The notes under the pieces were generated by a model, which saw nothing but the letters and a program-made list of their open reading frames with translations, was not told where the DNA came from and ran no database searches. A stretch of DNA of 5,232 nt, taken from NCBI GenBank assembly GCA_003157315.1, contig PMJE01000152.1, positions 1 to 5,232 on the forward strand, given 5' to 3'. Position numbers and translations under genes: made by a program. The DNA is from Myxococcales bacterium (GTDB lineage: Bacteria > Myxococcota > Polyangia > Fen-1088). This document shows positions 1 to 5,232 of this stretch, one piece after another. Every line of letters starts with the position of its first letter. Position 1 is the first letter of the stretch.

Positions 1-1
1 T

Positions 2-511
2 CGCACCTTGTTCAATCTCCTGGGGCCGCTCACCAACCCGGCGGGAGCGCGCTATCACATGAACGGCGTGTTCGCCGCCGAGCGCTGCGAGTTCATGGCG
101 CGTGCCCATGCACAACTGGGCTCTCTCGGCGCCCTGGTCGTGCACGGCGCCGGCGGGCTGGACGAAATCGCCCCTTCTGGATCGACCCAGGTTGCCGAGC
201 TGCGCGAGGGAAAGGTTCGTTGCTACCAGATTCGGCCCGCGGATTTTGACCTAGCCGAACAGGATCCAGCGGGCCTGGTGGGTGGTGATGCCGCGACCAA
301 CGCGCGGCTGCTGCAGGCTGCGCTGGCCGGTGCGCCCGGGGCGATTCGGCTAGCCGCGCTCATGGAAGCCGCTGCCAGCCTGTACGTGGTGGATGCGGCA
401 TCCGATCTGCGGGCTGGCGCCCGCCAGGCAGAAGCGGCTCTCGACAGCGGCAGGGCCCGCGCCGTGGTGGATCACCTGCGCCGCTTGTCGCCCGTGCAGA
501 AGAAAGAATGA
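2..511 (+). CDS. trpD: Anthranilate phosphoribosyltransferase, C-terminal half (5' end outside window)
   Basis: TrpD transfers the phosphoribosyl group of PRPP to anthranilate, giving N-(5-phosphoribosyl)anthranilate, the second step of tryptophan synthesis in the cytoplasm. The frame is open from the first bases: 169 residues are visible, about half of the usual 330-350. They begin with RTLFNLLGPLTNPA, a hallmark family segment. The conserved acidic pair follows in GGLDEIAPSGSTQVAEL; in characterised TrpD enzymes this Asp-Glu pair helps bind the Mg-PRPP complex. GGDAATNARLL and a helical C-terminus complete the alpha/beta domain. The TTG at position 8 is an internal Leu codon, not a start, because the family alignment continues upstream of it. 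The stop overlaps the trpC start as ATGA, implying translational coupling. The assignment is firm; only the missing N-terminal half cannot be checked. Confidence 0.97.
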   Translation, partial: RTLFNLLGPLTNPAGARYHMNGVFAAERCEFMARAHAQLGSLGALVVHGAGGLDEIAPSGSTQVAELREGKVRCYQIRPADFDLAEQDPAGLVGGDAATNARLLQAALAGAPGAIRLAALMEAAASLYVVDAASDLRAGARQAEAALDSGRARAVVDHLRRLSPVQKKE

Positions 512-1284
512 TTCTCGACGAGATTCTCGCGCAGACCCGACAGGCGGTCACCTCGGCCCGGAGCCGATTGCCGCTTGCCAAGCTGGAGGAACACGTCGTT
601 GCTGCGCAGCCGGTTCGGGATTTCCGTGCGGCGCTTGGCAAGCCCGGGCTGGCTTGTATCGCGGAGTTCAAGCGACGCTCGCCTTCCAAGGGCTGGATCA
701 AGCAAGACGCCGATCCGGTTGTGGTGGCGAGAGCCTATCAAGCGGCCGGGGCAGCGGCCATCTCGGTGCTGACCGATGGACCTTTCTTCGGTGGCTCGCT
801 CGATGATCTGCGCCGGGTGCGTGCAGCAGTGGGTATTCCGGTTTTGCGCAAGGACTTCATCATCGACCCGTACCAGGTGGTCGAGGCCCGCGCGGCGGGC
901 GCAGACGCGCTTCTGCTCATTGTGTCGGCTTTGCGCCAAGAGGATTTGGTGGAACTGCTCGCCGAGGTCAGCCGCATGGGCATGGAGGCACTGGTGGAGA
1001 CTCACGACCGCCGCGAGGTTGAGCGTGCGCTGGCAGCCGGGGCGCGCGTGATCGGGGTCAACCACCGCGACTTGCGTACTTTTGACCTGGACATGACTCT
1101 GGCAAGCAGCATGCGACCCGTGGTTCCGTCGGATCGCCTGCTGGTCGCAGAGTCAGGCATCCGCACCGCAGAGGACGTGTGCAGGATGCGGCAGGCAGGT
1201 GTCGACGCTATCCTAGTAGGTGAAATCCTAATGTGCGATCCTGACCCTGGCTCGGCGTTGCGCAGGCTGTTGGGGGGCGCATGA
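508..1284 (+). CDS. trpC: Indole-3-glycerol phosphate synthase
   Basis: TrpC closes and decarboxylates CdRP to indole-3-glycerol phosphate, the fourth step of the tryptophan pathway. The protein is 258 residues, the normal size for a monofunctional single (beta/alpha)8 barrel. All the catalytic positions known from the Sulfolobus enzyme can be placed by eye: E53 and K55 in AEFKRRSPS, K115 in VLRKDF, E164 in ALVE, N185 in GVNHRDL, and E215-S216 in VAESGI. LVGEILM near the C-terminus forms part of the phosphate-binding end. The residue after N185 is His where Asn or Ser is more usual; this is probably a neutral variant. The ATG is set by its 4-base ATGA overlap with the trpD stop, behind a weak purine-rich site (agaaag). 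The stop in turn overlaps the trpF start by ATGA. trpC is separate from trpF here, unlike the fused TrpCF of enterobacteria. Confidence 0.98.
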   Translation: MILDEILAQTRQAVTSARSRLPLAKLEEHVVAAQPVRDFRAALGKPGLACIAEFKRRSPSKGWIKQDADPVVVARAYQAAGAAAISVLTDGPFFGGSLDDLRRVRAAVGIPVLRKDFIIDPYQVVEARAAGADALLLIVSALRQEDLVELLAEVSRMGMEALVETHDRREVERALAAGARVIGVNHRDLRTFDLDMTLASSMRPVVPSDRLLVAESGIRTAEDVCRMRQAGVDAILVGEILMCDPDPGSALRRLLGGA

Positions 1285-1907
1285 GCTTTCTGGTCAAGAT
1301 ATGCGGTGTCACGCGTCCCGAGGACGCCGAGCAGGCGGCCGCTGCCGGCGCTGATCTGATCGGCCTCAATTTCTGGCGCGGATCCAAGCGGTTCGTGCAG
1401 GACGAGCAGGCGCGCGAGATCAGCGCGGCCATTCCGTCGGGGGTGCTCAGAGTGGGAGTGTTTGTCAACGCCCATCCCCTGGTGGTCACCGATACGATAG
1501 CTGAGCTGAAACTCGACCGGGTACAGCTGCACGGTGACGAGATCCCGGCGAGCTGGACCTGGCTGCCGCCCGAGCAGACCATCCGTGCCATTCGGGTTCG
1601 GGACCAGGCATCGCTCAAGGAAGCGCTGAGCTGGCAGGCCGGTCTCTTCCTCTACGACGCGTATGCCGAGGGCTACGGCGGCAGCGGCAAACGCGCGCCC
1701 TGGGATGTGGTTGCGGCGGGCGGGCGGCGGCCGTTCTTGATCGCTGGCGGCCTGAATCCCGTCAACGTCGCCGACGCAATCGCCGCAACTCGGCCGGACG
1801 GCGTCGACGTGTCATCAGGAGTTGAGTCTGCGCGCGGTATCAAGGACATGCGCAAGCTGCGCGCCTTCATCAAGCAAGCCCGGACGGCCGCGGGAAAGCT
1901 GAAATAG
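1281..1907 (+). CDS. trpF: Phosphoribosylanthranilate isomerase
   Basis: TrpF converts N-(5-phosphoribosyl)anthranilate to CdRP by an Amadori rearrangement, the step between TrpD and TrpC. The protein is 208 residues, typical of a single (beta/alpha)8 barrel. The catalytic pair is visible: general base C8 in VKICGVT and general acid D126 in LFLYDAY. Other family signatures are the LNFWRGSKRFV loop (29-39), VQLHGDE (81-87), the phosphate-loop GGSGK (133-137), IAGGLNPVNV (154-163) and GVDVSSGVE (174-182). The ATG overlaps the trpC stop as ATGA, with a run of six G (1272-1277) just upstream that may serve as ribosome-binding site. No trpB follows: the next gene is a membrane flippase, so this is the last trp gene of the local cluster. 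Function is assigned with high certainty. Confidence 0.97.
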   Translation: MSFLVKICGVTRPEDAEQAAAAGADLIGLNFWRGSKRFVQDEQAREISAAIPSGVLRVGVFVNAHPLVVTDTIAELKLDRVQLHGDEIPASWTWLPPEQTIRAIRVRDQASLKEALSWQAGLFLYDAYAEGYGGSGKRAPWDVVAAGGRRPFLIAGGLNPVNVADAIAATRPDGVDVSSGVESARGIKDMRKLRAFIKQARTAAGKLK

Positions 1908-1915
1908 TGTAGCTG

Positions 1916-1941
1916 TCCCACCAGCCGATTCGCTTGGCCCA
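1916..1941. repeat. Left copy of imperfect 26-bp direct repeat flanking the flippase gene
   Basis: This stretch matches 3690-3715 in the same orientation at 23 of 26 positions, with a 14-base exact core accagccgattcgc (1920-1933). It lies between the trpF stop and the first ATG of the flippase. Read on the minus strand it encodes GQANRLVG, against GPANRLVG at the C-terminus of the YciO-like protein. Of the three mismatches, one is synonymous in that frame (GTG/GTA Val) and two change a single codon (Gln/Pro). The yciO stop TAG is CAG here. It therefore looks like a detached echo of the yciO 3' end. I compared the two copies by eye. Confidence 0.7.
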
Positions 1942-1954
1942 CAAGACAACATCG

Positions 1955-3613
1955 ATGTCTCCCGAACAACCCAAGACTTCCCCCGGTGCATCCCCCACGC
2001 AGGCGAGTGGCAACCGCTCGGCGGGAACTGCAAACTTGACCGCTACGGGCGGGCAAGGGGCGCCCGCTGGGACGGATCGGCGACAGGACGTGCGGCACGC
2101 GGCGGTCGGTGCCGGGACAAATTTTCTGGCCATCCTGGCCGGTCTGTCCGAGGCCGCCTTTCATCCCTTGGCCGCGCACCTCTTCGGCACGGCGTTCTAC
2201 GGCATCTACCGCTGGGGCGTGAGTTGCGTCGAGCCCCTCCTGCGCCTGAGCCCGATGGGCACCGACAAAGGACTCCTGCGCCACATCGCATCTCATCGTG
2301 TGGCTGGCGAGACCGAGTTGGTGCAGCGCTCGCTGCGCACGGCTTTTTGGCTCACCCTGGTGGCCAGCCTGTTGCTGGCCTCGCTAGTTTTTCTCTTCGC
2401 CGGGCCGTTGGCCACCCTGCAAGGCAAGCCCGAGGTTGCCACGGCGATTCGATTCTTGGCCCCCAGCTTGCCCTGCTCCGCGCTCATCTTGGTGCTGATT
2501 TCCGCCACCATGGCCGCCAAGACCATGCGCTACAACTTGCTGGTCCGTGGGGTCGTGCAACCCTTTTCCCTGCTGTTGCTAGCCTGCTTGTTTGGCTTGC
2601 TCGCGCCCACGCTCGGTGGTCTGTGCGCTGCCCACGTTCTGGCCATGGCGCTCGCCTTGGCGCTGGCATTCTGGTCTGCCGCGCGCGTGTTTCGGGCCAT
2701 GCCTTTGGCGCGAGCGCTGTGGCCGGCAGCGCGGGCCAGCGACACGGCACCGGGCTTTGCGCCGTTCTTTCACGGCGAGATGGTTCGCTTCTCGGTCTGG
2801 ATCGGGATTTCGGAGTTCCTCAATTCGATCCTGCAGCGAACCGACGTCATCCTCATCGGATTCTTTGCCGGACCGGAAACTCTGGGTGTCTACGCCGGGG
2901 CCGAGGCCTTGAGTCGGATTGCCTCCAACATTCGCTACGCCTTTGATCCGGTAGCCTCGCCCGTGCTTTCCGAGGCTTTGCGCCTCAACGACATGGCACG
3001 GCTTCGCTACAACCTGCAGCTCATGACCCGCTGGACAACGATCATCACGGTTCCGCTGTTGCTGGCGATGATAGTCTTTCGCCACGAACTGCTGCGCTTC
3101 TTCCCGCAGGCCTTCGCAGCCGCAGCTCCCGCGCTGGTGATTCTGCTGATCGGGCATCTCATCAACGGAACCCTCGGCTTGACTGGTTGGGTCATCGCAA
3201 TGGCAGGGCGCTCGCGCCTGGTCCTGCTTGACAATCTGGTTTCGGCCAGCTGCAACGTGGTGCTGTGCTGTCTGCTTATCCCCCGCATGGGCGTTGTGGG
3301 CGCTGCACTCTCTTCCGCCTGCTCGGTGGCCTTGCTGCTCACGCTTCTGGTGGTGGAAGTGGCTCTGCTCTTTCACGTGCATCCGTTTTCGCGCGGGTTC
3401 TTCAAGTCTCTGGCCGCGGGAGCCGTGGTCTTGCTGCTGGCGGAATTCGCTCTCGGCGCGGCTCAGCTGCCCATGTCGGTGCGCTTGATTCTTCGTGCCG
3501 TGGTCATCCTGGGCGGCTACGGGCTTATTCTCGTTGCGCTCGGGCTGGGCGTCGAGGAGCACGAGTTGGTGCGAAAGTTCTGGCGCAAGCTTTTCGGCGG
3601 TTCGCGTCGCTAG
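1955..3613 (+). CDS. Polysaccharide flippase-type membrane protein (Wzx/RfbX-like, MVF superfamily)
   Basis: This is a 552-residue integral membrane protein, probably moving lipid-linked glycans across the inner membrane. About 45 hydrophilic residues rich in Ser, Thr, Gly, Pro and Ala come first. From residue ~48 to ~533 there follow some 12-14 hydrophobic helices (for example 129-153, 200-218, 221-246, 361-379, 393-418, 448-473, 508-533), then a basic tail ending RKLFGGSRR. Two segments are typical of Polysacc_synt proteins: QRTDVILIGFFAGPETLGVY (294-313) in mid-protein, and DNLVSASCNVVLCCLLIPRMG (426-446) followed by VGAALSSA. I preferred the ATG at 1955; a TTG at 1934, inside the repeat, would add 7 residues. 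Neither has a clear Shine-Dalgarno site. It follows trpF by 47 bases and may be cotranscribed. No glycosyltransferase neighbours are visible, so the substrate is unknown. Another MVF lipid or peptide exporter remains possible. Confidence 0.88.
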   Translation: MSPEQPKTSPGASPTQASGNRSAGTANLTATGGQGAPAGTDRRQDVRHAAVGAGTNFLAILAGLSEAAFHPLAAHLFGTAFYGIYRWGVSCVEPLLRLSPMGTDKGLLRHIASHRVAGETELVQRSLRTAFWLTLVASLLLASLVFLFAGPLATLQGKPEVATAIRFLAPSLPCSALILVLISATMAAKTMRYNLLVRGVVQPFSLLLLACLFGLLAPTLGGLCAAHVLAMALALALAFWSAARVFRAMPLARALWPAARASDTAPGFAPFFHGEMVRFSVWIGISEFLNSILQRTDVILIGFFAGPETLGVYAGAEALSRIASNIRYAFDPVASPVLSEALRLNDMARLRYNLQLMTRWTTIITVPLLLAMIVFRHELLRFFPQAFAAAAPALVILLIGHLINGTLGLTGWVIAMAGRSRLVLLDNLVSASCNVVLCCLLIPRMGVVGAALSSACSVALLLTLLVVEVALLFHVHPFSRGFFKSLAAGAVVLLLAEFALGAAQLPMSVRLILRAVVILGGYGLILVALGLGVEEHELVRKFWRKLFGGSRR

Positions 3614-3652
3614 ACGTTCTATCCAGCGCGAGGAACGGCGTCGGGTGGTTGC

Positions 3653-3673
3653 GCCGCGTTCGCCGAACGCGGC
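3653..3673. terminator. GC-rich hairpin between convergent genes, probable bidirectional terminator
   Basis: A perfect inverted repeat, gccgcgttc (3653-3661) and gaacgcggc (3665-3673), encloses a 3-base loop. It is the only strong palindrome in the 73-base gap between the flippase stop (3613) and the convergent yciO-like stop (3687). Its position suits transcription termination from both sides. No U-rich tract follows on either strand, so it may be a weak intrinsic terminator, act with Rho, or only protect 3' ends. Confidence 0.5.
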
Positions 3674-3686
3674 TTGAATATGTGGC

Positions 3687-4322
3687 CTATCCTACCAGCC
3701 GATTCGCCGGGCCCAGCCCCTCGCGCAACACCGTCACCCAGTCGTCAACCAAGCTGACCACGGTCGAGGGCGGGCCGCTCAGAGTTCCGCCGTCCAGAAT
3801 CAGATCGAGTTCCGCGCCGTATTCCTGCCGGATCTCGGCGGCCGTGGTCAAAACCTGGCCGTTGTGCGATTTGGCCGTGGCGGTGAGGATGGGTCGGCCC
3901 AGCCGCCAGGTGAGCTTTTCGCACAGGGCGCTCTGCGGGATGCGGACCCCGATGGTGCGCCGGTCACCCTGCACGAAGGGCGAGGGAACACTCGCGTGGG
4001 CCAGCAGTTCGGCGCAGTAGGGACCGGGGAAGACGCGGTTGATTAGACGATAGGCTGCCTCGCTCATGCGGGTGAAGCGGGGAAGCTCGCCCACGTCGGG
4101 CAGCAAGAAGGTGAGCGGCCGGGTTGCCAGATCGAGACCTCGCATGCGTTGAATCCGTTCAATGGCCTGTTTCTGGCCAAAAGCACAGCCGAGGCCGTAC
4201 AAGGTGTCGGTGGGAAACGCAATCACGCCTCCGGCCGACAGAACGCCAATCGCCTGCTGCAAAACCGCGTCGGCAGGATCTGAGGGCGATACTTCCACGA
4301 TAGGTGCTCGGGGCGTAGTCAT
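3687..4322 (-). CDS. YrdC/Sua5/YciO-family protein, YciO-like
   Basis: This is a 211-residue cytosolic protein of the family that includes threonylcarbamoyl-AMP synthases (TsaC/Sua5), which start t6A modification of ANN-decoding tRNAs. The nucleotide-binding signature AFPTDTLYGLGC (35-46) is clear, followed by RRTIGVRIP (121-129), LDLILDGG (172-179) and PSTVVSL (185-191). RIQRMRGLDLATRPLTFLLPDVGEL and YRLINRVFPGPY resemble E. coli YciO more than TsaC, so YciO-type is the better label. Two family positions differ: the usual Thr after PGPY is Cys103, and where Sua5/TsaC have Ser-Ala-Asn-x-Ser-Gly this protein reads LTATAKSHNG (146-155). True TC-AMP synthase activity is therefore uncertain. The frame is open upstream to 4940, but homology begins near residue 14 of MTTPRAPIV, which supports the ATG at 4322. 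There is no Shine-Dalgarno site. The 3' end carries the right copy of the direct repeat. Confidence 0.88.
   Translation of the reverse strand: MTTPRAPIVEVSPSDPADAVLQQAIGVLSAGGVIAFPTDTLYGLGCAFGQKQAIERIQRMRGLDLATRPLTFLLPDVGELPRFTRMSEAAYRLINRVFPGPYCAELLAHASVPSPFVQGDRRTIGVRIPQSALCEKLTWRLGRPILTATAKSHNGQVLTTAAEIRQEYGAELDLILDGGTLSGPPSTVVSLVDDWVTVLREGLGPANRLVG
3690..3715. repeat. Right copy of imperfect 26-bp direct repeat, within the 3' end of the YciO-like gene
   Basis: This copy matches 1916-1941 at 23 of 26 positions in the same orientation (offset 1774), with the 14-base identical core at 3694-3707. It forms the last codons (GPANRLVG) of the minus-strand YciO-like gene, directly before its stop. 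The two copies bracket the flippase gene and the hairpin at 3653-3673. Because this copy sits inside a protein-coding region, it is the likelier parent. Confidence 0.7.
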
Positions 4323-4409
4323 CGTGCCGGTATAGTGGCAGGTGGGCGGCGCGCACGCAAAGGCTTGCTGGCATGGCCAGACGCGCGCCAGATCGGTAGA
4401 CTGCCTGGG
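4323..4409. promoter_or_regulatory. Divergent spacer with possible shared promoters and nested inverted repeats
   Basis: These 87 bases separate the start of the minus-strand YciO-like gene from the plus-strand VIT-like gene and must hold promoters for at least one. The motif tatagt at 4331-4336 is one base from the consensus -10 on the plus strand. On the minus strand the same bases contain tatacc (4334-4329), ending six bases before the yciO-like ATG, a spacing that fits a leaderless mRNA. No convincing -35 is visible for either. A 5-3-5 palindrome, ctggc-atg-gccag (4368-4380), is nested inside a wider inverted repeat, ggcgcgc (4348-4354) and gcgcgcc (4383-4389). These could be an operator or a leader stem. 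Individual elements are speculative. Confidence 0.35.
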
Positions 4410-5231
4410 ATGATCGCGCCCGTCTGCGCCCTCTTGCTCGCCCTCGCCACGGGCCTGCCCCAGCGCGCTCCGTCGTCTGAAGCGGAACCGGCCTACCGTG
4501 TTTCCGTTCGCATTGTTGGGCCGGTGGCCCTGGTCGAGGTGGAACGCGAGGTGTCCATCGGGGCTGAGCGGGCACCAAGCCACGACACAGCAGTCGACCT
4601 CGACTTGCCCGAGGGTGCGGTCCTGGTCGACTGGGAGGCGCGCAGCGCCGGCCGTATGGTCAAACTTGCTGCCACAGCCCTCGCCACGGCCCGTGCCGAA
4701 TACGCGCGTGTGTTGTCGTCGCATCAACTCGCGCCCGTCTCGGCGTCGCCCGACGAGGCCGCCCGGATCCGCGTGCATCTGGCGCCGCTGACTGCCCCTG
4801 GGCGCGTGATGTTGCGCTATCGCTACACCGCACCCGCGGCTTGTGCCGACGGTCGCTTCGTTGTACGCCTGCCCGCCAGCTTGGAGGAGAATCCGACGGC
4901 GGCTCAGGTGACGGTCAGGTTCGACGATCTGCCGGCGCAAGCCAGACTATTCGAAGCGAGCGTCGCGGGCGCGCCGGTTCGCATCCGATCCAACGGGCGC
5001 GCTTTTGCGGTGCACATGACGGCGCCCTTGCGGGCTGCCTGGGAGGTGAGCTACACCCTGCGCGAGCAGGCAGCGGCGTGGCCGGGCCAATTGCTGGCGG
5101 CGCGAGCACGCCGGCGCGCGATGGACAAGTTGCGCGCGGCCGAAGTGCTGGCGGTCGGCCTGTGTCGGCCGCAAGGCCCGCCCAGTCGCGTGGGGAGCCC
5201 GCCGGCTCTGCCGGCGGCGCACCATCGCGGG
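4410..5231 (+). CDS. Exported VIT-like (vault / inter-alpha-trypsin) domain protein, 3' end outside window
   Basis: From the ATG at 4410 the frame is open without a stop to the window edge, giving 274 visible residues. Residues 1-25 look like a signal peptide: a hydrophobic VCALLLALATGL core, then a polar stretch. Residues ~29-160 resemble a VIT domain: a beta-rich VSVRIVGPVALVEVEREV, the hallmark LPEGAVLVDWEARSAGRMV (66-84), then ATARAEYARVL (92-102), corresponding to the EARxxYE segment. LRYRYTAPAACADGRFVVRLP (135-155) corresponds to the family's L-x-Y ... G-x-F-x-L-R-x-P part. Bacterial VIT domains are often followed by a von Willebrand A domain; no DxSxS MIDAS motif appears before the edge. 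The n-region lacks Lys or Arg and no Shine-Dalgarno site is clear, so an in-frame upstream start (TTG 4365 or GTG 4335) is possible. The family call is by eye; the function is unknown. Confidence 0.72.
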   Translation, partial: MIAPVCALLLALATGLPQRAPSSEAEPAYRVSVRIVGPVALVEVEREVSIGAERAPSHDTAVDLDLPEGAVLVDWEARSAGRMVKLAATALATARAEYARVLSSHQLAPVSASPDEAARIRVHLAPLTAPGRVMLRYRYTAPAACADGRFVVRLPASLEENPTAAQVTVRFDDLPAQARLFEASVAGAPVRIRSNGRAFAVHMTAPLRAAWEVSYTLREQAAAWPGQLLAARARRRAMDKLRAAEVLAVGLCRPQGPPSRVGSPPALPAAHHRG

Positions 5232-5232
5232 A

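Noticed and set aside
8..10. TTG as the start of a short trpD-like gene
   Set aside because: The frame is open to the window edge and the TrpD alignment continues through this Leu codon, so the gene is cut by the window rather than starting here.
472..1065. 197-residue minus-strand open frame
   Set aside because: It is a shadow of trpC and the trpD end, whose catalytic motifs are intact on the plus strand.
1086..1100. His after the catalytic Asn in TrpC (NHRDL, residues 185-189) as a sign of a changed enzyme
   Set aside because: The neighbouring position is variable in the family (Asn, Ser and others), and all catalytic residues are present.
1921..1937. Stem-loop in the trpF-flippase gap acting as a trp terminator
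   Set aside because: Only 3-4 outer pairs with one wobble can form, the inner pairs would leave a one-base loop, and no T-run follows.
1916..1941. Repeat copies as an ordinary transposon target-site duplication
   Set aside because: Target duplications are usually much shorter and identical when recent, and no transposase or terminal inverted repeats lie between the copies. An att-like or duplication scar fits better, though unproven.
2579..3562. 327-residue minus-strand open frame
   Set aside because: It is fully antisense to the flippase, rich in Gln, Arg and His as expected from the complement of Leu/Ala/Val-rich membrane codons, and has no recognisable motif.
4323..4940. Minus-strand frame extending the YciO-like gene upstream to a total of 417 residues
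   Set aside because: The extra 206 residues show no family similarity and lie antisense to the VIT-like gene, which has a signal peptide and a domain-like pattern. The family's usual length is matched by the ATG at 4322.

Overview
The window is GC-rich, tightly packed bacterial DNA holding six protein-coding regions. All are chromosomal housekeeping or cell-envelope genes. Their GC-rich codons, ATGA overlaps between trp genes and an apparently secreted VIT-like protein suggest a Gram-negative, GC-rich bacterium, perhaps myxobacterial/deltaproteobacterial or acidobacterial. Nothing in the sequence fixes the phylum. I see no rRNA, tRNA, CRISPR array, transposase, integrase or phage gene.

Left part (2-1907, + strand): the end of a tryptophan operon. 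It holds the C-terminal half of trpD, then complete trpC and trpF. Each gene overlaps the next by ATGA, which points to one mRNA and coupled translation. The three enzymes act in succession: anthranilate is phosphoribosylated by TrpD, isomerised by TrpF, then cyclised to indole-3-glycerol phosphate by TrpC. trpB and trpA do not follow trpF as they often do.

Middle (1934/1955-3613, + strand): a polytopic membrane protein of the polysaccharide flippase (Wzx/MATE-like, MVF superfamily) type with a disordered N-terminal tail. It follows trpF by under 50 bases and may be read through from the trp operon. It is bracketed by an imperfect 26-bp direct repeat (23/26 identical). The right copy is the last codons of the convergent yciO-like gene. 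The left copy lies between trpF and the flippase and still spells almost the same peptide on the minus strand. This is the most unusual structure in the window and looks like the footprint of a past insertion or duplication around the flippase gene.

Right part: the convergent junction (3614-3686) holds a perfect 9-bp GC-rich hairpin, probably a two-way terminator. A minus-strand gene (4322-3687) encodes a YrdC/Sua5/YciO-family protein, closest by eye to YciO, with altered motifs. An 87-base divergent spacer separates it from a plus-strand frame (4410-5231) that stays open to the window edge. That frame encodes a signal peptide and a VIT-like (vault / inter-alpha-trypsin) domain, truncated by the window end.

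No clearly new multi-gene system is visible. The points worth following up are the flanking repeat, the altered YciO-like protein and the edge-truncated VIT-like protein.
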